From: Sternotherus odoratus
Taxonomy: Eukaryota > Chordata > Testudines > Kinosternidae
Direction: 5' to 3'
Assembly (NCBI GenBank): GCA_032164245.1
Contig: JAVMKO010000003.1
Location: forward strand, 94,797,890 to 94,861,889
DNA length: 64,000 nt
Positions 26,301 to 39,400 of the stretch are shown in pieces. The notes under the pieces were generated by a model, which saw nothing but the letters and a program-made list of their open reading frames with translations, ran no database searches and had not been told where the DNA came from. Positions within the stretch are counted from its first letter, which is position 1, and every line of letters begins with the position of its first letter. The position numbers and the translations under genes are program-made.

Positions 26301-29300
26301 AAGGAGATTCAACAAGACACAAGCTTTCAGCAAGCTTTCTTTAAAGCTCTTAAATTATTTATGCTGAGATAAGCAGTTAATCTTATAGCATGCTACAGTA
26401 CTCCAGTGGAAATTTAAACACGATCCCATCTACTTTTGACATTGTGGAATTTTTTTTGTATGTTTTAAAACACCTTTTTTCTTCTTGAAAAAATGTGAAT
26501 GAATGTTAGTGAATTAAAGTATTAATGCAGACAGGCAATATGCAAGCCATCTAACTCTGTCATTGCATTTCAACACTGGCTTACAAAACCTAACTCTGAA
26601 TTTTTCTTGAATAGAGACTGAAAATCCTATGGAACTCTGCAGTGTTTTTGAGATTGATCAAACAGGGATGGGACCACCACATGCAATTTAATTCATCTTA
26701 TACTATGATTCTTATACTATGCCCATCACCATGGTATTGAACTCTGGTTCCAAAGATGAAAAACCTGCGAACTAGCCCACTCTGTCCTTTTAGTCTTAAG
26801 GTTGCCGATACTGTGTTGAGTGCAGCATTAAACATCTATGCTCCTAGACAAAACTCTTAATTAAATTCATTATGGTTCTCCATTTATTATAGGTGGGTCT
26901 AGTAATGCCACCTACTGTTAAGGTTGCCAGACATTCCAATTATAAGATTTTGTTTTCAGTTGCTTATAACATTGCCAAACTTTAACCATTTGGGCTGAAC
27001 GTTTCTTTGCTCTGTGTCTGCCTCAGGATGAATTTTTAGGGGCCAAATTTCACCCAAAATGATCCAGCTGCTTCAGCAAAATGAGGCTAAGGGGAAAATA
27101 TGTTAAAAAAATTCTTGAGACCTATTCTTTGTAATGCTCTAGTGCAGGGGTCTCCAAACTACGGCCCGGGGGTCGGATCCGGCCCATGGCTTCGATTTGT
27201 CTGGCCCTCCAGTTGAGCAGGCACGCCGAGCAGGCACGTGGAGAAGCTACCACTGTCGTCCTCCCCTTCCCCCCACTCCACCAGTGGATTACACTAGACA
27301 CTTTACTAACCCATAAGAAGCCAGTTCTCTCTCTCAAAGAGTATACAATCTAAGAAGAAAAGAATGGAACAAGATATGCTAGAAGGGATACAAAGCTATA
27401 AACAAAGTCAGAAAAATGATGTTTGGCTCTTGTTTTGTTGTGACCATGATTTTTATTCTGTTTTGGTCTTTTAAAAAATCCTTTCTCCTCTTAATCTAAA
27501 CCATCTCTCCTCCTCCTCACTGTGCCCCAGTGCCTTGACCTTTAAATATCAAAGGAAGTCTGACAGGTCTGCCTAATGTGTTTTTGTCTCAAACACAACA
27601 CATTTTGAAAACTGGTTAATTCTACCTTCAAATTCAGCAAAACAAACTCTTAATTCTTGTCTTGTAGCCCCACACTTTGTCCACTTACTGGGCTACTTCT
27701 TAAGTATTACTACTGTACTAACTAAGCTTTTCATATTCTTGAATAAGTCACATTCTACATGTAATAAATTTGTGCTTTGGTGATTGGGATAATTTGGCAT
27801 TTACAGCCAATGTGTGCAGAATGAATAGGGGTAAAGTTTTATTTGAGGCATGCTTATGGAGGGTGAGGTTTTGAAGCTTCACATAGAGGACAAATGAGAT
27901 AGACAGTGGTGTTTCCAGTACATATATATATGCAAGATAGATTAAATAGACTGAGTTGTGTAGCTTCTAGATGGTGGAAAGGGAATATGTTGTTTTGTAT
28001 TATAAGTGATTACATGGCAAGATGTTGGTGCGCTACACCCCAAGGAGTTGGATGAATTAGAGGAGGGTCTAGGGTTAATATGAGGGGTTGTTATAAATAA
28101 ATGAGAAATATTTGTAATTAGCTGAATTTTTCCTCACAAAGAATATTTTTGCCACTAATAGAGTCCTGAGAAGGAAGGAGAGAGAAGCTGGTGGGAAAAA
28201 TTGGCCTATGGAAAAATGAAACTATGAGGCATACAGACTCCTAGAAAAATAAAGGTAATAATGGCAAATATTCTTTATAAATAGCCTCCCTTTCTTTTCA
28301 CTGAGATGCTCTAGGCATTCCATAACATCTTACAAATATGATTAAAATCCAATAAAAACACAATAAAATTCACCCTTATTAACACTGTAGAATAAAACTA
28401 TCCAAGAAGGGTGTATTTTATAAGTAAGCAAATATTCTTAATTTTGTATTTTATTGTAGGGCTCACAGTATTAACTGTCTGCTGTTATTTAGGCTCCTCA
28501 AAAAAACAACACCACCTCGTTAGATTTATGTTTCACTAATCCCCACCCACCCCACCTATTATATTCATCATCTTGATGGCTTGCACAAGTAAACTGCCTT
28601 AAATTTTCCAAGTGCTCTTTCTGCAAATTGAGTTAGATGCAGTATTACTATTAATCAGATCTGTAAGGCAGGATTTTGAGTAGTCTCTTATTTTAATAAT
28701 GCACTTATACTCCACACCCTCTTCATCCTCACATATTTATCATTCATTTTCCTCCACCCTACGCTTGATCTAGTAAGCAAGAACAGAGAGCTCTGCTCTC
28801 TCACATAAGGTGCAATGCATATACTTCATAAAACTGCTTTCAGCACAGTGCAAATCATTAATAGCTACTCCTTGATGAACGTTCACTCCCCCTCCCCCCA
28901 TCTGAGAGCACTGGGGAAGGGAAGGGAGCAGCAGATTCAGCTTGTACTCAGAAGACATAGCAAGAATGACTCAAAAGGAGCAAGGAAAAATATTAATCAT
29001 CCACTTTTACTGCTGCTCTTAACAGTGTAGTGTGTGGGCTATCCCACACCTGTTTCTGCGTGGCTGTGGAGGGCCCACAACCTGAGTAGTCACAGCCCCT
29101 TTGGGTTACAGGGCATAGTCCTGCACACTAGCTATCTTTATCCTCCGCACTCAAAGGCGAGCGTCCTGTCTGGGTTCACAAGACTATCAAGAATTTAGCA
29201 CTCAAGCCTTATGGACATAAAGGCTGTTTCCCAAAAGCAACTTTAACACAAGGTTACTTTTAACAATATGAATTCTGCGGCCTTTTAGTATTTCCAAATT

Positions 29301-30322
29301 ACTGTATTTTGCTGGAAAGTTTGTGGGATGGGGTGAATCTTAAATAGGGAACAAGAGGATACAGCTGTTTGCCAGTGTTAGAATCTGGGTTAACAGTACA
29401 GTGTCTTAAATTCCAACTGCAAAATTTCAAAACTGAGGCTAGCTGGCGTGAGGGAGAAACCAGCCTGTGCATAACTACATTGAGTGGTAACACTCCAGTT
29501 AGGAGTACTGGAATGTAACCATCAAAAAAGCAAGATGAAAACTACACTCTAAGGCTTTTTAATTGTGAAAAATCAATTAGATAAACGTGTACTGCTCCTG
29601 ATTTGCTGTGTTTTTAAAAAAAATATACAGCTGCTTATGTTATGCAAGCTATGATTATTTATATCTCAATGATATGTGGGCAACACTAGGAAATCTTAGT
29701 TTAATAACTGTAATGATAGTGGTACTCAAATCAAAATGAAATTGTTTTTTTTTAAAAAAGAAAATCCTCTTATTTATTTCCTTAATCAACATTTCTATGA
29801 TACTCATCACTATAGAAGGCGAGTGCCACATACTTGGAGATCAAATTATGTGTAATTTTATCACAAGTGGAAGCTTTTAGCCTATGGAAAGAAAAACAAT
29901 TACTCTGAGATTAAGTCAATCTCACTTAAATGACTGATAAAAAAATTCTATTACTACTTTGGACTTCCACAGTACCTTCCATTGAGATTTCAAGATATCT
30001 TTCCAAAATTAATGATTTTAGCTTCACAACACCTGTGAGAAATAAGTATCCTTATTCCCATTACACTAATGAAGAAACTGTAAAACAGAAAAGTTACATG
30101 TAAAGAAGAAATAATAGTATTCCTGTTTCCCACAGAGCTCCTGGGGGTGTGAGACTTAATGCATTATAGGAAAAAGCCATGGCCAGGTGTAAATTAGTGG
30201 TTCTCTGGGACATACCTTAAGTACATTCAGCCTTGTGCCTTTATTCATCCCAGAAGGCAACCAAATCTTCTAGTGCATGTCCTGAAAAGTGACTTACTGC
30301 TATTAAAGTATAGAGTATTGTT

Positions 30323-30413
<91 letters not shown>

Positions 30414-33400
30414 TCCCTAGTTTATTTGGACCCTTTCTCGCCTCCTGCATTCCCAGAAAACAAGCTGCTCTTTCAGCAGAAATTTGTCATCAAACCACCA
30501 GTTTTAACTCACTTTATTTTATAAAGATCAAGGCCTTCAGGTCCCTGTGGGTGGACCCTTACACTAGTCTGCCCACAGACACAGACACAGGCTCTGGCCC
30601 TAAATCTGAAACACTGAACAGCTCCCAGTTGAGTTTTTACATTAGAACGTGAGTTAAAATGGCTGGAAGGGCCACAAACTTGCCATTGTGGATGGGGAAG
30701 GGACAGTTTATACCTGCCACTTTCTTTTTAGTGTTTCACGTTCTCACTCTCTCCATTTCCACCCTAGCTGTCTCTTCTTCACCCTATCCTCACAAGGCAC
30801 TGCCATATTATTAATTATTACTATTACAAATGATAGTTCAGAGAATTAAGAATATGTTAACTTCAGTGGTGCTGTCCAGGACCTGCAGCCTCAGGCACAC
30901 TTTTATCAATTACATTATTAGAAATCATATTTGGAACCAGTGCATCTACTGGAGAGTTTAAAGACCCTGTTGTGTTCCTTCTATTCTACTTAGAATTTGT
31001 CTGATTTTTCAAGGTGAGAAAGTAGCCAATAGCTGCTGAATGTAGCTTGCAGAATCACAATACCACACCCGAAGAGCCCTCATGAAAACTGCAAGTGGAA
31101 GTGGAGCACAAAAGCCATCCAGGAGTGACTGAGAAAGGATTTTCTTGTAGAAAAATGTTACTTTTTGAAATAAATCCATTTCTGTCAAAACCAAACGTTG
31201 TTTTAACTCCCTTTTTTGTGTGAGACACACTTGCTCTTTAGTCACCCGGAAGTGAAGTAATACCTTAGCTTTACTGCAAATACTTTAATTAATTTAATTT
31301 CCTCCCACCCCAAAATTACAATGATTTATGAGAATTGTCATTGCACTTCAGTTCCTGAGGCAGCTGGGTAGAAGGAGGGAAGAGGAGAAAAAACAGCTGG
31401 AGGAGGAAAGGCAGAGAGGGAAGGGTTGCTGGGGGAGAGACGGGAATTGAGTTACAGGTTTAACTGCCTTTACATGCAGCTCAAACTTCTATGAATTTTT
31501 AAAAGTTGACTTTGAAAACAGAATGCATGTTGGGGCTATAAAGCATATTTCCATCTTTTTTATTCCTCTATTATTAAATATAATGGGTGAAAAGCTAAAT
31601 ATTTATCTGAATGCTGAGATCCCAACCCATTGTCTGTATGGTTGGGCAAAAATATCATGACAGAAAGTACAACAATGATATGAATTCTGTGCTGGACAGT
31701 CGGCCTCCAAAGCCATATTCCTTCAGAACTACATATGGAAACCTCTGTACATTGCTGAAGTGCTGAAATGGCTGAAATGCCAGTTTGGCTGAAATGCCAG
31801 TGTGGAACTGTGATGGGGTACCCAAACCCCACAAGGGAGAGAAAGGGGTTAAGGAACAGCGCTGGGCTCAAGCAGCTGTACCCAGTCACACCTGCAAAGT
31901 CTCTGCAAGCTGGAGTCATGACTTTAGAAAGGGGGCATGGAAGGGAGCAGATGACTGCTCTGAGGGGAAAGTACTGCCCAGGAGCTCATTGCCTGTGACC
32001 TGACAACCCAGATAAGTGAGAACCTACAAAGGAGGGGCTAGTGACTGAGTGTGTGGGTCAGAGACTAGACAGAAGTGATTGTCTCCAGGAAGCTAAAGGA
32101 GGTTGGGGTAGGAAGTGGCTCGGGAAGGTAGTTGCTTAGCATACCAAGGGACTGATTGGAGCTGCCCACCACTGTACCCACTTTAAGAGAATGTTACAAC
32201 AAGAAGAACCTTACCTAGGGTGAGATGCCGGGGTGGGAAGAGGCAGGGCGGAGGCTCGGAGAGAGTGGAGTGGGGGTGGGGCCTAGGGCAGAGCAGGGGT
32301 CGAGTACCCCCTGGAGCAGAATAAGTCAACACCTATGCTCCTCACTCACTTCTTTTTTTGTTATAGGTGACCTGGGTATCAAGATGTATTGTAAGGAGAT
32401 GCCACTGCACCAGTGATTGAGGGCAAAAATAATAAAAATGTTCAGTTAGGCCTCTAATAGAGTGGGTTAGCAGCTAAAAAAGTACTTTATCTCAGAAGTA
32501 TTTTATCTCAGAAAGTTCTGAAAACTCATTTTTTCCATTGGATAGCAGACAAATGAGATAGTTCCTCCATCTCAACTGAAACTAAAGCAATTTCTACCCT
32601 CAACTTGATGGAGCTCGTTATCTAACCTTGACAAGTATTAGCTTATTAAAATACTCCCAAAGAATGTGAGGGCAGTAAACTTAAAAAAAATTATAAACAA
32701 ATAACCCCCCTACCTTCTCCAACGTGAGTTCTGTATTAGGATTACAGCACTTAAACCATATGGATTTTAGAATCGAGGCAAACGGAGTGACTCCTATTCC
32801 TGCTGCAATGCATACACTGACTCGATAGTGGAAAACATCCGTAGTGGCAGCTCCAAATGGTCCATCCACAGCCAGTCTGGAGTAACAAAGTATCATTTGT
32901 TAAAAGTCAGCAACATATCAATGTGACCTAAAATCTGAGAGATACTGGGCTACCTTTTCAAAAATAGTGCTTCTGTTGCAAATATAAAAAATCACATCTA
33001 AACTCTCACACAAATTGCCATCACACAAGGATTTAATTTTTAGTGGGTGGCATTTCATAGCAAAGCAACTGTTTTGTGTGAAATGAGAGCACCAGAGCAT
33101 CCATGTGAGGTAGGGGCCGGGCCATCTATTTAAGCATGCAATTGCAATTTTCAGGCTTTCTGAAATGTGATTAGTCATATAATTGCATGTCCAAATTTAG
33201 CCAAGGTATTTGCATATTTAATTATGATTTAGTGCAAAGCATCCTGGTTTTAGAGCTTTATTTTCCATATTGTACAAATCAAAGGACTGAGGCAGATTTA
33301 TTAATCTTTTTGAAAAGTTTTCAGTATGTATTTATGTAATGAAAGAGACAGAGAGAAAGATCATATGTAAGCAAAGAATTAGTTTCTGAACTCTTTCAGA

Positions 33401-36400
33401 GGAACAAGTATCTCAGAAATAGAATATACTTAATAAAACTATAAACTATACTTAGAATCAGAATTATGAGAAATTCGTTCAGGTCTGAATTCTTCTATAA
33501 TCAACAGTTCTCAATCAGCATCAGTCAATTTGGATAGGAATTATATAAATTAGAGATGAAAAAGAACTATTAAATCAGCTAATCCATTCTTCTTGCAGCA
33601 TGGGATGTAATCCTACAGCATATTTTTAGTTGCTTTGTCCAGCCTAGTTTTAAATTACCCAAGTGAAGGTGCTTCCATCACATCCTCTGGAAGATTGTTT
33701 CACAATCTAACATCTTACTTTCAGGAAACTGTACGTTTCCCTTGTTCCAGATTTTCTGTTTACTTTCAGATGTTGTGTGAATCACAGTAAAATGAAGTTT
33801 AAATAGTGTAAATGAACATGCAGATGCTGTAAGAAGAGTTAAGTACGCTAATACGAAAGGAAGAGGTAATCATTGTGCAACAGTCTACAAAATACATTTA
33901 CATTCATTATTTGAAAATCTATTATTTTGAATGTTGTGTTGCTGGCTTGTTTAAGGGTGTTGCCGCATAAGCAAACATGTCCTATTTTCAGTTACTCTAT
34001 TACTCATTTTCAATTACACTAGACATTTGGTTTGCTTTTATTCCAGTATTTCCAATTGTTTATGCGTGTAATTGCATGTGAAATAGCAAATAAACACGTA
34101 CTAAAAGACAATCTTTGACAATTTAGCCTCAAACCTAAATATGTGGTTATATACACATCTATTTTTCTCTCTATATCTGTCTTGATTTGTGCATGTTGTG
34201 ACCAATCCTGCATTTCTTGAGCACTCAAAATTCCCACTGAAGTCAGTGGGAATTTAGGGCATAAAAAGATACATGATGAGGTTTGTCATCAGCTGTGTCG
34301 ATAGCATGCAATGGATACACTGCAGTTATATAAGATGGATCATTCTCTGCATAAAGCATTTAAGGAATTTTTAGAAGTAATTTTCTGTATAGTGCAGTAA
34401 TGATTTAGCAGTGTGATTTCATTAATATCAGTAGATGCTGATGGCTAAATCCCTGTGCACTGTTTGAAAATGCATCCCTTAGTATTAATACTTGAAACAG
34501 GCGATTTTTGTTTTGAAAATGAAGTTAAACAAAGGTTACTTACGAATAACACAAATTCTCTGAACATATTACCTTTTGCAGATCCTGCAGCAGTGGCATA
34601 CCATGCCTAACAAGCCACAGAACCTTTTACAGTAGTAAACGATTAGGGACACACAAGCAGCTGCTATGAAGCTACACATTCCGCACCATACTTATAAATC
34701 TCACTCACTTCTAAGAATCCTAAGTACCTCTTTGCCTAACTTAAATCTACACAAAGATCTAAGGGGGAGGGAGGTAACTATAAAGAATTTGTGAAGTTGG
34801 AGTAGAATGGAGGGAGAATGCTGGGAAGGAGGAAGAGGTACGTAGGTGTTCACAGATCAATAGACGGAAGAAGCTGCAGGCAGTGGATGGTTCCTTAAAC
34901 CCAATGAAAGTGGGATCAGGACAGCTGGGAGAAGTAGGATTCTTTCTGAGATATGGAATGAAAGTAGAAAGAGAGATCTAGGTAGTGAAAGAGAGTTGTA
35001 GGACAGTGGCTCTCAATCTTTCCAGACTACTGTACCCCTTTCAGGAGTCTGATTTGTCTTGTGTGCCCCAAGTTTCACTTAAAAACTACTGGCTTACAAA
35101 ATCAGACATAAAAATACAAAAGTGTCACAACACACTATAACTGAAAACATGACTGACTTTCTCATTGTTACCATATAATTATAAAAGAAATCAATTGGAA
35201 TATAAATATTATACTTACATTTCATTGTATAGTATATAAAGCAGTAAACACAAGTCATTGTCTGTATGAAATTTTAGTTTGTACTGACTCCACTAGTGCT
35301 TTTTATGAAGCCTGTTGTAAAACTAGGAAAATATCTAGAGGAGTTGATGTACCCCCTGGAAGACTTCTGTGTATCCCAGGTTGAGAAACACAGTTGTAAA
35401 GGAGCACAACACAGGGCTAGGGAGCAAGAAAGAGGTAAGATACTATGATGATAGGTGCCATTATAAGAACCTAAAGACATAAGTTAATAGATAGGAAGCT
35501 AGCATACATAAATGGCTACTGTCATTTAAATCTGAATCATAAAAATACAGGTACAGCTAAATGGCCATATGTAGAAGCTGATTCAGAATCAGGGATTTGT
35601 GACAGACCTTGATAACTAAGAGCTCTAAATTCATTTCCATATCCATTGTTCTTTAGAATAATGACATACTGAGATGGTTCCAAGTTTATCATCTAGTACT
35701 GTACAAAAGGCAACACACACAAAAATTAGTATTTAAACCTTGGTAGCTTCCAGGGCTCCTTAAAGACTTTTTCCTCTGCTCCACAGGCCTTGAACAGGGC
35801 TCCTGTCCAATCCCCAACTACCCTTATGTGCACACTGAAGAATTCCTCCTCAGGAGCTGAGGTAAGCGTGAAAGGATGCCACTCCAGTTGTGATAGAGAA
35901 GGGCACTGTAGAAATATATACTGGCCAGGCTGCATTTTAAAGCCACATTTCTTCATATGGAGCTCAAGGACTCCAGAGGGATGAGTCAGCACCTAAACCA
36001 TAGTAAACCACAATAAAAATTTGAGAATCAGAGAGGTAGCCGTGTTAGTGTGGATCTGCAGAAGCGACAGAGTCCTTGTTAGTGTTTGTTAAAGATTAAC
36101 AAAATATTAAAGCATAAGCTTTCATGGGCTAATACCCACATCCGATGAAGTGGGTATTAGCCCACGAAAGCTTATGCTTCAATACTTTTGTTAGTCTTTA
36201 AGGTGCCACAGGACTCTTTGTTGCTTAATAAAAATTTGATTTGTCCTGTTCTGCTGTGTTAATTATGAATACATGTTCATTTATAGTATAGTTACAGAGC
36301 GTCCTCTAGTTCACTCCTGCTTGCCTTCAACCAAAAGGAATTAAAAAACGGGATACACATTTGTTTTTAAGTTGGCAGTGGACAATGCAACATATGTATA

Positions 36401-39400
36401 CAGTAGATCATAGTGCTACTGTTACTCAACATCAAATTAAGAATTTCCATTGCATGTTTTTTATGGTACTTTGCATTATGGGTTTGATAATTCAAGTGAA
36501 GCCTGTGTAAGAAACCACATTTTAGGCAACTTTTAGCTTGAGAGTCTGAGAGAGACCATACAACTATATCCCCAAACCTATCAGGCCTAATGTTCCTTTC
36601 ACAGCAATTTGACTTCAGTGTAACTCAATTGACATGTATGATGTTATTTCTGATTTACACCAAAATCAGTAAGAACCACCAAGCCCATTGAATACAATTC
36701 TAATTCGCTTTTACTAAAAGCTCATCTCAGTTAAGCAACTGAGTTTTTCAATATCATGAATTGTTGCTTAACAGAAATTTGAGTCCGTTGCAATTCTCAT
36801 TTGGTGACTTTACCATCAAGGCGTCATCTGCCACAATTATCCTTTTAGACAATGAGCCTGAGTCTGATCTCACATAAACTGGTTTCCTAGTTGTGTAACT
36901 CAGCTGATTTCATTGGAATTATTCCTGATTTACTTACTAATGTGAGATAAACAGGCCTTGAACTTAAAAGGCAGATCCTCAGCTGACATAAATTGTCATA
37001 ACTCTATTGATTTCAATGGAGTTATGACTATTTTTACCAATTAAAGATATACCTCATAATCCCCTTCAGGTCTCCAGGTGCTATGGGTAGAATCCTGGAC
37101 ACCTCCCCCCCCCCCCCAATTAAAGTTAGTATGAGCTTTGCTGCTGACTTCAATAAGATCAGGATTTTGCTCTTTGGGCCCAAAGAGGGAGAGACATCCC
37201 CTGATCATAGGTTGCCTCATCAATCTGGTAGATTGTGGATCAAGTTTGCTTCCATGTAGAACTTATGATCTCGCTATTGGAGTGGGAGCAAAAGCTAAAA
37301 CCAAATAAAAAAAGCAATACTTTGCAAAACTACATGGTAACACTGGAAGAGCTCATGAAGCTAGCAGTGAAGATGAAGCCACAGAGTGGTCATCAACAAA
37401 ACTAGCAAATAAAAAACTTCTGTTAATAAAACCATTTCATTTGTACGTTGCTTTTTATGCGGACATTTAGACTATATTACATACCTTTGTAATGACAACT
37501 TTCTGATGAAATCTCCAAAACCTAACAATTTTTTCACAGATGTAGACTATCACAGGACCTAAAACCCATTTCCAAGCCTATAGAAAGTTGCACATAAAAA
37601 GACAACAAAACTTAAGATACAAAATGTTTTCATTTCTGATTAAATCAGCAGTTAGCATAAGATGACGTTATTTGAACCTTTCTTCTATGGCTTTCGGTTG
37701 ACCTACCAAGAGAGCATATTTCTTGTACTGTCTACTAAGGGACAAATTCTGGCATTCGACCGAAACAAATATAATGAATTTCTTAATGGACACACTACAA
37801 AAGCTGTGTTAATGTACATCTGTATTCTGGCCAAGATCCTTCCTTTAAAAGCTTTTCCTACTAACAGACAAAAGGATTCACTACTTAGGAGTTGTATGTA
37901 TATGTCATTGCTAGGTCTTGGAGTATAAATGTATATATTTGTGGAGCAAAATCCAGAGTCTTACTCCCTTGCTTTTGTCACAGAGACTCTGAGACATTTT
38001 AGAGTAGTCAGAATAGCGATAACTAGCTTATCCCAGTGCTCTTATTGTTGGCTGTTGACTTTTCAGTATGCAAATGTATGTAGCATTAGATCCAAAATCT
38101 TCACTTATGCTTTAAGTATATATTCTCACATTATCAGTTAGTCTATTCTATATCAATAATTGGACTAAACTGATTTATGGCACTAAACTAGTCATGCTGT
38201 AGATTACATGATCATTGTACTTTGCTGATCATACATACCGATCGATATAATAATCAAAGATACATAGCAGATCATGTCTATTAGTTGATAATTATACTCG
38301 GAGTATAATAGCTTTAGATAATTAGATATAATTGAATCTGCAAGACTACAACAATGCAGACATTTGTCTGTACAGAGAACACCATCATATTTCTAATCTC
38401 ATAGATGGAAGAATCTAAAAAAAGCTCATTTAAGATAACCAAAGACCTGAAAAACATGTGGCTTTTCAAGCCACCTAAATCAATATTTGTTTGTTGAAAC
38501 ATTCATTTTGGTGTACAAGCTGGATTGATGCTAGGTTATAAAGCATCTTTTATGAGAAGGAAATCTTCATTCATATGATGTAATTCCTTTAGATGGTGCT
38601 AAGGGGATGGAGTTGCAATTTGTCGAGGTTAAGTCTTGAAAATACGTATTTAAATAATGGTAAGAGGCTGACAAAAGTAAGAAGATTCTGAGTTAAAGCA
38701 GAACTCAGCTCATTCATTGCTCCTAAAGACTAGAGATGTCTCTGCACAGTCAGCAGTTTGATCCTGTACATCCCAAATAAGTTAGCATAGATCGAGTTAC
38801 AACAATGATTAAATCGGGTTTTCTCCTTTCTGTTTGTACTACTTGTAAATAAAAACATGTAACAGGAATTGTCCTTTGTAAGAGCTCAGCCAAAGCTTTC
38901 AAATGAGCCACTGTGATCATCAGCAAACAGCTTTTAAACACTTTCATTTTAACATGTCTTCTGGATGGCTAAGAATAACAGAGAATCCTACAGGACTGAT
39001 GGACTGGTAGGTGACAGGTGACCTTCCCTGACAATCAGGAAATTTAAATTCTTTCCCAGGTGGTGATTTTCCTCATAATTAGAATGAAGTGAGATGGTGC
39101 TGGACTGACTCAAGATAGGGATTGATGATATAAAGTCTGATATAAGTTAATGGGAATTGTGTCACTGACTTTAGTAGGAGCCAGATCAAGCCCATGTGGG
39201 TTGACAGATACAAAACAATGTTCTACAGAAATGTCATCATGGCTTTTACCCTCGGAGTGGTTTTTTGAACAGAATTCAGATTAACCTACCAGATATTATA
39301 TCACAGGATATTATACATCCAGCAAAGTAACATTCTTACAGATAATCTATATGCCATATGGTATTATCACAATCAATTTAATAGAATGTGACTTTAAGTG

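Noticed and set aside
30241..30524. Open frames coding Cys-Val and Thr-His runs
   Set aside because: Pure product of the CT/CA microsatellite.
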